A DNA stretch of 64,000 nt from assembly GCA_045603225.1 (NCBI GenBank), contig JAZULT010000075.1, positions 1 through 64,000 of the forward strand, read 5' to 3'. This stretch comes from RGIG9115 sp045603225. Its GTDB lineage: Bacteria > Bacillota > Clostridia > UBA1381. Of the stretch, positions 1 to 9,694 are shown in pieces; position 1 is the stretch's first letter, and the number at the start of each line of letters is the position of its first letter. A program made the position numbers and the translations under genes. The notes under the pieces were generated by a model. That model searched no databases. It saw only the letters and a program-made list of their open reading frames with translations, and was not told the origin of the DNA.

Positions 1-10
1 CAAAGAGAAT

Positions 11-36
11 ATATTAAAATGTGCTCATTTTAATAT
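11..36. repeat. Perfect 11-bp hairpin near window edge
   Basis: ATATTAAAATG, a TGCT loop, then the exact reverse complement. It is AT-rich and lies outside any recognisable gene. It may belong to a feature starting before the window; its role is unknown. Confidence 0.4.
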
Positions 37-82
37 AGGTTTATTTTGTATACCAAAAATTTAACAATTTTTCTCATCAACA

Positions 83-113
83 CAAAAAGGACCTCAATCA
101 GAGATCCTTTTTG
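83..113. terminator. Bidirectional rho-independent terminator
   Basis: The stem AAAAAGGACCTC / GAGATCCTTTTT has one mismatch and a five-base loop, with A and T runs on both sides so it can act in either direction. It lies about 95 bases beyond the stop codon of the minus-strand SLH/carbohydrate-binding gene and is the likely end of that transcript. Confidence 0.7.
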
Positions 114-206
114 TAATTTAGGGACTTTTTAAACATCCCCTTTTTAAGATATCACAGTTTTACGATTTAATTTTCGGTAATCTAATCTGAGAGGAATCAC
201 CGTTTG

Positions 207-2237
207 TTATGGTTCAGTTGTATTATTGAACATCGGAAGCATTATATTATACAATTTCATTAATACTTCAGCCGCCTCGCATCTTCTGAGGTTATCCGAC
301 GGATTAAGAGATGTTCCGTCACCCTGAAGAATTCCTGCTCCGACTGCCCATCCGAATGCATCGGTTGCATATTCTGAAATCTCGGAATAATCATCAAATG
401 AGTCAAGGTCTTCTGCATCTGAAGTATCAATCCCCATTACTGTGGCAAATTTTTCAATCATGTCTGCCATTTGTTCGCGTGTGATTGCAGCATTTTCATC
501 AAATTCCCAGTCACCGTTTTTAATTATTTTATTTTCTGTTCCCCAGTTGACAGCAACTTCGTGCCAGTTTGCTCCTGAATCTGTATTCTGATTCGCAAGA
601 CGTGCAAGAATAGTTATCCATTCAGCGCCTGTAAGTTGATTGTCAGGCGCAAATTTATTATCACCTACACCTTTGAGCCATCCTTTCTGAGAAGCACCTT
701 CTACAGCGTTATAGAACCATGCATCAGTCGGAACGTCTATGAAGTGATGAAATGCATCCTTGTCGGAAGTAACATTTGTATATCCTGATTTTTCTTTACT
801 GATTAAAAAATCAGATGTTGATGTTTCTGCGCTCATTTCCATATGTCCGGGGCCTCTTCCGCCACCCATTGGACGATGATCCATTCCTTCCGGTGGTGTC
901 CATCCTTCGGGCGGAACGGGACGTCCTGTTTCTTCAGAAATTGTCCAGCCTTCAGGAAGCTCCATGTTTTCGGGAGGCATCCAGCCTTCAGGACGTTCAG
1001 GTCTTTCAATTCCTTCCGGTCTTTCTCCGTTATCACCGAAATTCATTGGCGGACGCATACCGCCTTTATTTCCATCTGCTGAAATACCGCCATGATAAAG
1101 AGTTGTTCCGTTTGCATAGTCTGTAATTGTTGTATAAAGTCCGTCTTTTACCTCTCCCTGAATTTCACCACCGAGTGATACATGGTATATTCCCTCGGAG
1201 AGAGCAGGTGAGCTGAATGATATATATCCGTAGTTAAATGGAAAATCGTATGCAAATACAGGGTTTCCGTTACTGTCAGTTATGCACAGGATATCATCTG
1301 TGGAATCGGCAAACTGAAGATACATAAAAAGTTGCTTTCCGGAAGAATCTATCATATCATACATATTACCGGCACCTATAACCGTTCCACCGTTTATCGT
1401 TGTCCCCATGTCGGAATCAAGACCGCCGTCAGGACTGTTAGGATTTCCGAGCGCAATAAGAGTTCCACCGTTTATTGTAATATAGCCGTTAGAATCAATA
1501 CCGTCGCCTTCCTTGCCTTTTTCAGACGAACAGAAAATCCATCCGCCATTTATTGTAATGTGTGCAATACCGTCTTCACTGCCGTTAATCGGGTCATCAC
1601 AGCTCAGGACATGAATATCTCCGTTGTTAATTGTAAGATGCTTATATTTTACCTCGATACCTTCATTATCCGCATCGACGTTCAGTATTCCCGAACCGTC
1701 AATTGTCAGTGAAACATGCGAGCTGATTGCCGCATCATATTTTTCATTTGTATCGTTTATTCTTGCAGTATGAGAACCTTTGATATTGTTTTCGGAATTT
1801 TCTTCGAGATACAAAGTCACTCCGCTTTTTCCCGGTTCTGATGTTTCTTTTGCGGAGTATATCATTATTGCAGGAGCAGTATTACATGTTATATCGGCTC
1901 CGTCAAGAATGATTTTAACTTCGTCTGCTTCATCTGCCATAACAGCGAGCTGGGCATTTTCTATCTGACCTGAAACGCGGTATGTACCGGCATCGGAAAT
2001 TGTGATTATTTTGTTTTCAATCCCTTTATACTCTTCTGTCACATCACCATGCATCTCTGTTTTAAAGTCAAGATAAACAGCATCTGAATCAGATGTGCTT
2101 ATCTCTGTACTATTGACTGTAATATTATCATTTGATAGTTTAATTATAGTTTCATTATCTTCAGCAAATGCAACTCCCGGAATACACAAGCATACGGAAA
2201 TTATAGCTGATATGCTTTGTTTTGTTAGTTTTTTCAT
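207..2237 (-). CDS. Secreted carbohydrate-binding beta-helix protein (Cthe_2159-like) with three SLH domains
   Basis: 676 aa. The first 25 residues form a signal peptide ending GVAFA. Residues about 45-370 show the turn-rich repeats (TINGG, LTINNGD, DGIDSNGYITINGG) of the Cthe_2159-type carbohydrate-binding beta-helix family (DUF4353). A linker of PEGW/PPEG repeats and Gly/Met-rich sequence spans about 390-465. Three S-layer homology domains follow at about 496-665 (FHHFIDVPTDAWFYNAVEGA opens the first). The protein should be displayed on the wall through SLH-secondary polymer binding and could hold acidic or cellulosic polysaccharide; ligand specificity is inferred from the family. The start is supported by a GAGGAGG ribosome binding site. 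It is the last gene of a minus-strand surface-protein group. Confidence 0.85.
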   Translation of the reverse strand: MKKLTKQSISAIISVCLCIPGVAFAEDNETIIKLSNDNITVNSTEISTSDSDAVYLDFKTEMHGDVTEEYKGIENKIITISDAGTYRVSGQIENAQLAVMADEADEVKIILDGADITCNTAPAIMIYSAKETSEPGKSGVTLYLEENSENNIKGSHTARINDTNEKYDAAISSHVSLTIDGSGILNVDADNEGIEVKYKHLTINNGDIHVLSCDDPINGSEDGIAHITINGGWIFCSSEKGKEGDGIDSNGYITINGGTLIALGNPNSPDGGLDSDMGTTINGGTVIGAGNMYDMIDSSGKQLFMYLQFADSTDDILCITDSNGNPVFAYDFPFNYGYISFSSPALSEGIYHVSLGGEIQGEVKDGLYTTITDYANGTTLYHGGISADGNKGGMRPPMNFGDNGERPEGIERPERPEGWMPPENMELPEGWTISEETGRPVPPEGWTPPEGMDHRPMGGGRGPGHMEMSAETSTSDFLISKEKSGYTNVTSDKDAFHHFIDVPTDAWFYNAVEGASQKGWLKGVGDNKFAPDNQLTGAEWITILARLANQNTDSGANWHEVAVNWGTENKIIKNGDWEFDENAAITREQMADMIEKFATVMGIDTSDAEDLDSFDDYSEISEYATDAFGWAVGAGILQGDGTSLNPSDNLRRCEAAEVLMKLYNIMLPMFNNTTEP

Positions 2238-2259
2238 GGTTAAATCCTCCTCATTAAAT

Positions 2260-2283
2260 AAGGAGTGAACCGAATCACTCCTT
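2260..2283 (-). terminator. Hairpin between two SLH genes
   Basis: AAGGAGTGA, a six-base loop and TCACTCCTT form a perfect 9-bp stem between two co-oriented genes. The following T-run on the minus strand is short, so it may be a leaky terminator or an mRNA-stabilising hairpin that reduces expression of the downstream gene. Confidence 0.5.
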
Positions 2284-2288
2284 AAAAA

Positions 2289-3320
2289 TTATTTTTTTGC
2301 AAGCTTATAAAATTTATTTATTGCCGCAACTGCCTGTTCGGTTGTAAGATATTCCATTGGATAAAAATGACCGTCTGTTTCGCTCATTATACCGTTTGCA
2401 ACAACAAAGTCAACCGAGTCTTTTGCCCATGATGAAATTAAATGACCGTCGCTGTATTTTTTACCTTTTACGGTAGATCCTTTAATACCCAGTAAATCTG
2501 CTGTTTTCTTAATCATGACAGCTGCCTGTTCTCTTGAAAGTGTGTTTCCGGGTGTAAATAAATTATTTTCGACACCGTTGACTATTCCAAGTGCATGAAG
2601 CATATTTATACTTTCGTCACAGCCTTCGGTATCATCAAAATAATTTGTCAGATAAGCCATGTCCTTATCACTTAAATATCCTGATAAATCAGCATAATTT
2701 CCGTATACAGCTATGAAGTTTCCGAGTAAGATACAAAACCGTTCACGTGACAGCGCCAACCCGAAACACTCAGCAACATCATATGGAAGAAGGGAATGTG
2801 ATGCACCGAATATAGCATCATTTACTGCCCATTGGTCGTTTGGAAAAACAAAATAATCAGTTGTGTTAATTGTTATTCCATCTTTAGGATATTTATTTCC
2901 GGAAGACATGAAATTTACATATAAGCTGTCAAGTAAATCATTTTCTTCCGCTGTAGAGTAGCAGAGATAATTATCGCTGCCGAAAGTTCCGAGCTGTACA
3001 CCGGAATTCAAATAATATGCTTTATCACCGGCAGATGTCTGAAGTACAATGCATATGCCGTTGAAAGGATTTTTTACGAGTCTGCGAGTAAGAATGATAT
3101 TTTGTGCGGCACTGAAAAATGTGTCTATTTGTGTTTCGGAAAGATTCATTGCCTCGCACTTTTCAAGACTTACCATATAACCGCTTTTTATTTCGCTACG
3201 TGAGTCGATGCCCATTGCTTCTAGAGCAGTGAGGCTTTTTCCGGGAGCCGGCGTTTCAGCGCAAACTATACCGGCAAATGACATCATCGCTGCTAATATT
3301 ATGCAAATAAATCGTTTCAT
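2289..3320 (-). CDS. Secreted SLH-domain protein
   Basis: 343 aa with a signal peptide (about residues 1-21, ending IVCAE). The N-terminal ~190 residues match no family I recognise. The C-terminal half has SLH-type repeats: a 'GIVNGVENNLFTPGNTLSRE' stretch followed by AAVMIKKTADLLGI, then KYSDGHLISSWAKDSVDFVV and GIMSETDGHFYPMEYLTTEQ. These match the pattern of a surface exposure segment plus (N)G-F-P-TR-A helices. It is likely non-covalently anchored to the cell wall. It sits 13 nt after the copper-amine-oxidase-N protein and is probably in the same transcript. Function of the N-terminal part is unknown. Confidence 0.75.
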   Translation of the reverse strand: MKRFICIILAAMMSFAGIVCAETPAPGKSLTALEAMGIDSRSEIKSGYMVSLEKCEAMNLSETQIDTFFSAAQNIILTRRLVKNPFNGICIVLQTSAGDKAYYLNSGVQLGTFGSDNYLCYSTAEENDLLDSLYVNFMSSGNKYPKDGITINTTDYFVFPNDQWAVNDAIFGASHSLLPYDVAECFGLALSRERFCILLGNFIAVYGNYADLSGYLSDKDMAYLTNYFDDTEGCDESINMLHALGIVNGVENNLFTPGNTLSREQAAVMIKKTADLLGIKGSTVKGKKYSDGHLISSWAKDSVDFVVANGIMSETDGHFYPMEYLTTEQAVAAINKFYKLAKK

Positions 3321-3333
3321 TTACAAAACCCCT

Positions 3334-4530
3334 TTAAACATTGTATGGCCAGATAACTGCTTTTGTTCCGTCGGGAAGCTGAATATAATATTCAAATTCT
3401 GAAGGATTGCTTCCTGAAACGTAATAATCAATAATAGTGAATGTGGCTAAATCGTCAGAAAAGATTATATCATTTTCTACGTAATTATCTACATATTTAC
3501 CTTTTTTATCGTAGTTTTCTACTTCTATATATGAAAACGGTAAATTATCATTAAATGTACGTGTGTATTTTTTTCCGAGAACATTATCAGGGATCCAGCT
3601 GTATCTTGAAAACGCCCCATCTTCGAGTGAGTACACTCCTGAGCAAATCATGTCATTAAGGAAACATAAACCGTCTTTATCAGATATGAGGTTTTCGCAT
3701 CCGTCCATAAACAGCTGATTGTGGAAATATATCAATCCGTCGGTACGGTTGTTTGCTTTAATCTGGAACAAGTCAGTTCCGTTGTAGCGGTATATACCAA
3801 CACATTTTCCTTCGTCGCTTGAATAGAATATAACTATTTCTTTATACGAATCATTTTTTACGAAATCTACTATTCCTATGCCGTAAGGCTTTAAGTTTTT
3901 ATTAAGAACAGTTGCTTCATCCTCGCTGTTAATCCATAGCCCGCCATATGAGTACGCATTTGACGGAACAAAACCTATAGTATCGTTTTCACCGTCACGG
4001 TTGAGATCAAAGTATGATATATCATTGAGTGTACCGTTTACAACAAATCCTGATTCCTCCAGTGGCAGAAATCCGGTTTTCCATTGCGAGTTCGGTCTGT
4101 ATGTTTTTCCGGAAGTATTGATCAGCACAGAATTTTTTGTGGTGTTCCACGACACCCCAAAGTCCATAGCCTCAGCGATTGCTCTTACAGGTATTGAAAG
4201 CCTGTCGTTTAACATACATGCAGGAACGTCAATTGCTGTCGGAACAGAGTTTTTTGTAAGATATGCTTCACCTAGCTTTATTGAAACTGTATAATCGTCT
4301 TTTTTAAGTGTTGCTGTGCTTGTTTCAGCATCCCATTCTACCGATGCGCCGGCTTTTTCAAATACAGCACGAACGGGAACCAATGTTCTGCCATCTACAA
4401 TTTCGGGGGTCTGGTCTGTAAAAGACACCTCTGAGTTATCAACAAACACTTTTATATTAGCGGCACTTGCAGGAACAGCTGTAATTAATCCGATTAATCC
4501 TATAGCTGCTATCATTCTTTTTATTTTCAT
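3334..4530 (-). CDS. Secreted protein with copper amine oxidase N-terminal (stalk) domain
   Basis: 398 aa. Signal peptide at about 1-23 (AVPASA). Residues about 26-140 are a copper-amine-oxidase N-like/stalk domain (VFVDNSEVSFTDQTPEIVDGRTLVPVRAVFEKAGASVEWD, then a second SIPVRAIAEAMDFGVSWN repeat), a common extracellular module in Clostridia that does not itself imply oxidase activity. The remaining ~250 residues contain a DLNRDGENDTIGFV segment resembling FG-GAP/calcium-binding repeats of secreted proteins. The gene begins 32 nt after the PBP gene and is likely co-transcribed with it. Role unknown; an envelope-associated function is inferred. Confidence 0.7.
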   Translation of the reverse strand: MKIKRMIAAIGLIGLITAVPASAANIKVFVDNSEVSFTDQTPEIVDGRTLVPVRAVFEKAGASVEWDAETSTATLKKDDYTVSIKLGEAYLTKNSVPTAIDVPACMLNDRLSIPVRAIAEAMDFGVSWNTTKNSVLINTSGKTYRPNSQWKTGFLPLEESGFVVNGTLNDISYFDLNRDGENDTIGFVPSNAYSYGGLWINSEDEATVLNKNLKPYGIGIVDFVKNDSYKEIVIFYSSDEGKCVGIYRYNGTDLFQIKANNRTDGLIYFHNQLFMDGCENLISDKDGLCFLNDMICSGVYSLEDGAFSRYSWIPDNVLGKKYTRTFNDNLPFSYIEVENYDKKGKYVDNYVENDIIFSDDLATFTIIDYYVSGSNPSEFEYYIQLPDGTKAVIWPYNV

Positions 4531-4561
4531 CTTTTTTAATCCTTTCTGATTTGTTTTTTTA

Positions 4562-7021
4562 TTATTCTTCTACTTTTCGAGGGACGCTGGGAGCTATCTC
4601 CTGTCCCATTGTTGAATTGGTTTGTGTTTGCTCCGTACCGCCGGGGGAAATATTTTGAGATTCCGGTGGTTTGGATGCTGTCGGTGCGGACGGGGATTTT
4701 GAAGGTGCACTTGAGGGGTCCGAACTTGGTTGTTCCGTAGAAGAAGTATCGTCCTCATCTTCTTCTGCTTCGTCTTCGAATCCGGTCGGTGATGCTGACG
4801 GCGATGCAGATGCCGACTCCGACGGTTTTGGAGTAGAATCTTCATTGCTGTAACTATGGCCGGTACATTTTTTATTCGGTTCGTCACCTTCTTCAAAATA
4901 TGCGGTTTCACTGCTGCATCCGCGCCGCGCTATTTTTCCGCTGTTAAGACAAATATCTACTTCTTCAAGTCCGGACGGCTGCTTGACTTTTGCATTTTCC
5001 AGGTCTTTATGAATTTTTGACATAACCTTTTTCCATGGGCCTGTAGCCGGATTAGAACCGGATATTGGTTTTGGTGTATCATATCCGTACCATACAGCAC
5101 CTACATAATATGGTGTGAATCCTACAAACCATTTATCTTTATTATCGTTTGTAGTACCTGTTTTTCCGTATGTTGTCATTCCTGACAGTCTGGCACTTTT
5201 TGCTGTGCCCATGCTTAGCTCGATAGGAGCTCTTAAAAGATTTGACATAATATATGCTGTTGTTGGTTTGAGTGCCTGGATTGGTTCATCGTTATTCTCC
5301 AAAACAACGTTTCCGGCACCGTCAACAACTTTTGTATAGGTTATAGGCTTATAATATTTACCGCCATTTGCAAATGTGGCGTAAGCTGCAGCCATCTGCT
5401 CCGTATTTACACCTTTTGTTAGACCTCCCAGAGCCAATGCGGCACAGTTTTTATCCGCGTCTCCTGCAAGAGATGTTATTCCGAAATTGTTTTCGAGATA
5501 TGAATAGGATTTATTAACACCTATCATCTCTACGACTTTTGCGGCTATTGTATTAGTAGAACGTGCAATTGCCTCCTTAACTGTCATTTCTCCTAAATAC
5601 TTGCCGTTCGAATTGTTTGGACTCCAATTGTCTATCTTAATCTTTTCATCATCAATTATTGTGTTTTCTTCAATTTTATTTTGTTCAATTGCCGGAGCAT
5701 AAGCTGAAATCGGTTTTATAGATGAGCCCGGCTGTCTGTAAGACTGTGTTGCACGGTTGAGCCCCATGACATCTGTTTTTTTGCCAATCTGGCCAACCAT
5801 ACCTTTTACTTCTCCTGTGTGCGGGTCAATTACAACCATAGCGGCTTGCGCATTTTTATCCGGGAAGTTTGATGTATCTTCAAAAACTTCTTCAATACTA
5901 TCCTGAATTTCAACATCAATGGTGGTATAAATTTTATATCCGCCGTTTACAACCTGCTGATTTGCCAGGTCTTCAGAATATCCTTTTTTTGACTGAAGAT
6001 CGGATACTACGTCTCTTATAACCTGGTCAGCAAAATATGAAGAAATTTCTTTCTTTTCGGAGTTTTCGTTATCAACAAGCTCTAACTCGGTATTTTTGGC
6101 TGTTTTATATTCGTCTTTGCTTATATATCCGAGTTCATACATCTTAGTAAGAACTTTATCTCTTTTCTTTATATGGTCTTTCGGATTTTTATAAGGATTA
6201 AATGCCTCCGGACGCTGTGTGATTCCGACAATTGACGCTGCTTCGGCTATCGTAACTTCACTTGCAGGCTTTCCGAAATATATATTTGCGGCTTTTTCAA
6301 CACCTTTAATATTATTTGCCAATGCAATAATATTAAGATAAACCGTAATAATTTCATCTTTAGAAAGATTTTGTTCCAGAGCAATTGCTCTCATGATTTC
6401 TTTCAGTTTTCTTGTTGCGCTTCTGTCGTTTTCTTTTGTTATATTTTTTATAACCTGCTGAGTGATTGTACTTCCTCCGTAATTAGATGAGCCAAATCCC
6501 AGCTTACTGCTTATAAACCCGACAGTTGCACCCAATGTTCTTTTTATGTCGACACCATGATGTTTTTCAAATCTTTCGTCTTCAATAGCTATGGCAGCCA
6601 TTTTGAGATATGGGCTTATTTCTTCACTGCTTATCCATTTGCTTTTTTCATTTCCTGCACTGCTTATTTTCTGAAGCTCCTGTTCGTTACCCTCTTCGTC
6701 ATAGTACATAAGAAACGAGTCGTTGTTAAACGTAAGAGCTGTAAGGTTCATATCTGCAATTTCTGTTGACACTGCGGTGTACATACCAATACAGACACCG
6801 GTACCGATAATTGTAAATATAATCACCATGACAAGGCATGCTGTAAACAGGCTTCTGAAAATTGATTTTCGTTTACGACGTTTTTCTCTTTTCTTTAATT
6901 TCTTTTGTATATGTGGAGATGTCGGTTTTTTTTCAGGGATAGTTTTTCTTGAGCGCTTAATTTCACCTTCGTCTTCGGGAGAATGAAAGTATCTGCTTGC
7001 TCTGTCATCATTATAATCCAA
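4562..7021 (-). CDS. Class A penicillin-binding protein (PBP1A-type glycosyltransferase/transpeptidase)
   Basis: 819 aa. A basic cytoplasmic N-terminus precedes one membrane anchor at about 56-82. The GT51 transglycosylase domain carries EDERFEKHHGVD, GGSTITQQ and ATRKLKEI. The transpeptidase domain carries GSSIKP (active Ser-x-x-Lys), STN and KTGTT motifs. After about residue 735 comes a Ser/Pro/Glu-rich low-complexity tail typical of Clostridial PBP1A. It polymerises and cross-links peptidoglycan. Translation starts at TTG, supported by GGAGGG eight bases upstream and by a promoter just beyond; no in-frame ATG lies near. It heads a minus-strand group with three surface-protein genes. Confidence 0.93.
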   Translation of the reverse strand: MDYNDDRASRYFHSPEDEGEIKRSRKTIPEKKPTSPHIQKKLKKREKRRKRKSIFRSLFTACLVMVIIFTIIGTGVCIGMYTAVSTEIADMNLTALTFNNDSFLMYYDEEGNEQELQKISSAGNEKSKWISSEEISPYLKMAAIAIEDERFEKHHGVDIKRTLGATVGFISSKLGFGSSNYGGSTITQQVIKNITKENDRSATRKLKEIMRAIALEQNLSKDEIITVYLNIIALANNIKGVEKAANIYFGKPASEVTIAEAASIVGITQRPEAFNPYKNPKDHIKKRDKVLTKMYELGYISKDEYKTAKNTELELVDNENSEKKEISSYFADQVIRDVVSDLQSKKGYSEDLANQQVVNGGYKIYTTIDVEIQDSIEEVFEDTSNFPDKNAQAAMVVIDPHTGEVKGMVGQIGKKTDVMGLNRATQSYRQPGSSIKPISAYAPAIEQNKIEENTIIDDEKIKIDNWSPNNSNGKYLGEMTVKEAIARSTNTIAAKVVEMIGVNKSYSYLENNFGITSLAGDADKNCAALALGGLTKGVNTEQMAAAYATFANGGKYYKPITYTKVVDGAGNVVLENNDEPIQALKPTTAYIMSNLLRAPIELSMGTAKSARLSGMTTYGKTGTTNDNKDKWFVGFTPYYVGAVWYGYDTPKPISGSNPATGPWKKVMSKIHKDLENAKVKQPSGLEEVDICLNSGKIARRGCSSETAYFEEGDEPNKKCTGHSYSNEDSTPKPSESASASPSASPTGFEDEAEEDEDDTSSTEQPSSDPSSAPSKSPSAPTASKPPESQNISPGGTEQTQTNSTMGQEIAPSVPRKVEE

Positions 7022-7067
7022 TGTATTTACCCTCCGTTCAATTTATGCTTATACATACCTAACATAT

Positions 7068-7096
7068 ATTATATAAGATATTCAGGAATTTTTCAA
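7068..7096 (-). promoter_or_regulatory. Sigma-A promoter for the PBP gene
   Basis: On the minus strand TTGAAA and TATAAT are separated by exactly 17 bases, about 47 bases before the TTG start codon. Confidence 0.7.
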
Positions 7097-7197
7097 GTGT
7101 TTTTTTAAAAAATTAATAAAATACGCATAATTTCGCCTTTTTTGAAAAAAAATACAAACAAATTATTCTTTTTGCATGAAAAAATGAGGTGAAATTT

Positions 7198-7551
7198 ATG
7201 AATAATGGTTATAAAATTATAATTATATCGGGAATAATTTCAATTTTTATTCTTTCAGCTGTACTCGGATATATGATTATCGGTAAAAATGAGGAATATA
7301 TAGTTAAAACTGAGTTCACTCCAACGCCTGTTCCCACAAAAGTACCTGAGGCTGATGAGCCTGTATCAGAAGTGTTCAGAATCAAGCTTTCCGGAACAAC
7401 TCTGGAGCTGTTTGAAGGTGATGAAATTATTCGTTCAACAATGATTTCTCCCGAGCTTTATCCTTTTATAGATATAGAGTCTCTGCAGTCAGGATCAGTT
7501 TATGAAACTTATGAAGAAGCACTCATGGACTGGGAAAGTTTATCGGAATGA
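7198..7551 (+). CDS. Small single-pass membrane protein of unknown function
   Basis: 117 aa. A hydrophobic helix at about residues 6-26 (IIIISGIISIFILSAVLGYM) is followed by an acidic extracellular region with a TPTPVPTKVPE linker and a compact C-terminal part ending MDWESLSE. I start it at this ATG because GAGGTG lies six bases upstream; a GTG three codons earlier overlaps that binding site. It is divergent from the PBP gene and upstream of groES. The short post-linker domain recalls BofC-type or other sporulation/envelope proteins but no family can be named. Confidence 0.6.
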   Translation: MNNGYKIIIISGIISIFILSAVLGYMIIGKNEEYIVKTEFTPTPVPTKVPEADEPVSEVFRIKLSGTTLELFEGDEIIRSTMISPELYPFIDIESLQSGSVYETYEEALMDWESLSE

Positions 7552-7643
7552 TTAAAACGAACGAAATAAAGCGATTGAGTTAGAAAAACAAAGAATTTTA
7601 ACTGTATTTCAACTCAATTGCTGTCAACACTCTCTTACAGAAT

Positions 7644-7672
7644 TTGCCTATTTCGTAAAATAGGTTCATAAT
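7644..7672 (+). promoter_or_regulatory. groESL promoter
   Basis: TTGCCT, 17 bases, CATAAT, directly in front of the CIRCE operator, so the operator would cover the transcription start region. Confidence 0.6.
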
Positions 7673-7676
7673 AGTA

Positions 7677-7703
7677 TTAGCACTCAACAGAGCTGAGTGC
7701 TAA
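7677..7703 (+). promoter_or_regulatory. CIRCE operator (HrcA site) for groESL
   Basis: A perfect copy of the CIRCE consensus: TTAGCACTC, nine bases, GAGTGCTAA. It sits 27 bases ahead of the groES start and should bind the HrcA repressor. No hrcA gene is in this window. Confidence 0.97.
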
Positions 7704-7730
7704 CAGATGTTTGTAACAGGAGGAATTATA

Positions 7731-8015
7731 ATGAAAATCAAACCATTGGCTGACAGAGTAGTAATTAAAATGTGTGAAGCCGAAGAAACCACAAAAAGCG
7801 GAATTATTCTTACAAATGCCGCTAAAGAAAAACCCCAGGTAGCTGAAGTTCTTGAAGTAGGTCCGGGCGGAAATGTGGACGGAAAAGAAATTATTATGAA
7901 TGTTGCAAAGGGTGACAAGGTTCTTGTTTCCGAATATGCAGGTACAAAAGTTAAACTCGACGGCGAAGAATATATTATCGTAAGACAGAATGATATTCTT
8001 GCAATCGTTGAATAA
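7731..8015 (+). CDS. groES: Co-chaperonin GroES
   Basis: 94 aa, the normal length. It begins MKIKPLADRVVIK and contains the mobile-loop region (EETTKSGIILTNAAKEKPQ) and the C-terminal dyad core (VKLDGEEYIIVRQNDILAIVE). The heptameric cap works with GroEL in ATP-dependent folding in the cytoplasm. The start codon is set by AGGAGG seven bases upstream; an upstream in-frame start inside the operator region is not used. It forms an operon with groEL 30 nt downstream, repressed through CIRCE. Confidence 0.98.
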   Translation: MKIKPLADRVVIKMCEAEETTKSGIILTNAAKEKPQVAEVLEVGPGGNVDGKEIIMNVAKGDKVLVSEYAGTKVKLDGEEYIIVRQNDILAIVE

Positions 8016-8045
8016 TAAATATTTTATTCAGAGAGGTAGATAATT

Positions 8046-9674
8046 ATGGCAAAACAGATTAAATACGGAGAAGAAGCCCGCCAGGCTCTCCAGAGAGGTA
8101 TTGACCAGTTGGCTGATACCGTAAAAATTACACTTGGACCTAAAGGCAGAAATGTTGTTCTTGATAAGAAGTTCGGTTCGCCTGTAATAACAAATGACGG
8201 TGTTACAATAGCAAAGGAAATTGAACTTTCAGATCCGTTTGAAAATATGGGTGCTCAGCTTGTAAAGGAAGTTGCAACAAAGACAAATGATGTTGCCGGA
8301 GACGGTACAACAACTGCTACTCTTCTTGCTCAGGCACTTATTCGCGAAGGTGCAAAGAACGTTACTGCCGGTGCAAATCCGATGATTGTTAAGCGCGGTA
8401 TTCAGAAAGCTGTTGACATTGCTGTTAAGTCAATTGTTTCAGGAGCTAAGAAAGTAAATGGAAAAGACGATATCGCAAGAGTTGCTGCTGTTTCAGCCGC
8501 TAATGAAACAATCGGTGAGCTTATTGCAGACGCTATGGAAAAGGTTACAGCAGATGGTGTAATTACTGTTGAAGAATCAAAAACAGCAGAAACATACAGC
8601 GAAGTTGTTGAAGGTATGCAATTTGACCGCGGCTATATTTCACCGTATATGGTTACGGATACAACTAAGATGGAAGCTGTTATTGATGATGCTTATATAC
8701 TTATTACAGACAAGAAAATTTCAAACATACAGGAAATCCTTCCGCTTCTTGAACAGCTCGTTCAGGCAGGAAAGAAGCTTGTTATCATAGCTGAAGATGT
8801 TGAAGGTGAAGCACTTGCTACACTTATCGTCAACAAGCTCAGAGGTACATTTGTTGTTGTTCCGGTTAAAGCTCCGGGATTTGGCGACAGAAGAAAGGAA
8901 ATGCTCAGAGATATTGCAATTTTAACAGGCGGAGAGGTTATTTCCGAAGAACTCGGACTTGACCTTAAGGATGCAACTCTTGCACAGCTCGGACGCGCAA
9001 GACAGGTTAAGGTTCAGAAAGAAAATACAATTATCGTTGACGGGGCAGGCGATGCTGATGCTATTAAGACAAGAATTGAAGAAATCAAAGCAGCTATCGC
9101 AATAACAACATCTGACTTTGACAAGGAAAAGCTTCAGGAAAGACTGGCTAAGCTTTCAGGTGGTGTTGCAGTTATCAAGGTTGGTGCTGCTACAGAAACA
9201 GAAATGCAGGAAATGAAGTACAGAATAGAAGATGCTCTTGCTGCTACAAAGGCGGCAGTTGAAGAAGGTATCATCGCAGGCGGAGGAACAACCTACATCA
9301 ACATAATTCCTGAAGTAGAAAAGCTTCTTGACGAAACAGAAGGCGATGAAAAGACAGGTGTTCAGATTGTGCTTAAGGCTCTTGAAGAACCTGTTAAGCA
9401 GATTGCCGCAAATGCAGGTCTTGAAGGCTCTGTAATTGTTGATAAGGTTAAGGCTCAGAAGAAGGGTATCGGCTACAACGCACTTACAGGCGAATATGTA
9501 GACATGATTAAATCAGGTATAGTAGACCCTGCTAAGGTTACAAGAAGTGCTCTTCAGAACGCTTCAAGTGTTGCAAGCATGGTTCTTACAACAGAAAGTC
9601 TTGTTACTGATATTCCGGAACCTGAAAAAGCTGCTCCCGGTGGCATGGATCCATCGATGGGCGGAATGTATTAA
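8046..9674 (+). CDS. groEL: Chaperonin GroEL (Hsp60)
   Basis: 542 aa with the conserved features of GroEL: TLGPKGRNVVLD near the N-terminus, the ATP-binding VAGDGTTTATLLAQAL segment, the hinge-associated ERLAKLSGGVAVIKVG, and the Gly-Met tail (GGMDPSMGGMY). It forms the 14-mer folding chamber with GroES. GAGAGG lies upstream of ATG. It is the second gene of the CIRCE-controlled operon and is closed by a strong terminator. Confidence 0.99.
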   Translation: MAKQIKYGEEARQALQRGIDQLADTVKITLGPKGRNVVLDKKFGSPVITNDGVTIAKEIELSDPFENMGAQLVKEVATKTNDVAGDGTTTATLLAQALIREGAKNVTAGANPMIVKRGIQKAVDIAVKSIVSGAKKVNGKDDIARVAAVSAANETIGELIADAMEKVTADGVITVEESKTAETYSEVVEGMQFDRGYISPYMVTDTTKMEAVIDDAYILITDKKISNIQEILPLLEQLVQAGKKLVIIAEDVEGEALATLIVNKLRGTFVVVPVKAPGFGDRRKEMLRDIAILTGGEVISEELGLDLKDATLAQLGRARQVKVQKENTIIVDGAGDADAIKTRIEEIKAAIAITTSDFDKEKLQERLAKLSGGVAVIKVGAATETEMQEMKYRIEDALAATKAAVEEGIIAGGGTTYINIIPEVEKLLDETEGDEKTGVQIVLKALEEPVKQIAANAGLEGSVIVDKVKAQKKGIGYNALTGEYVDMIKSGIVDPAKVTRSALQNASSVASMVLTTESLVTDIPEPEKAAPGGMDPSMGGMY

Positions 9675-9694
9675 TAATATATTTTATACCATCC

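Noticed and set aside
7189..7197. Earlier GTG start for the small membrane protein
   Set aside because: It overlaps the GAGGTG ribosome site that serves the ATG at 7198.
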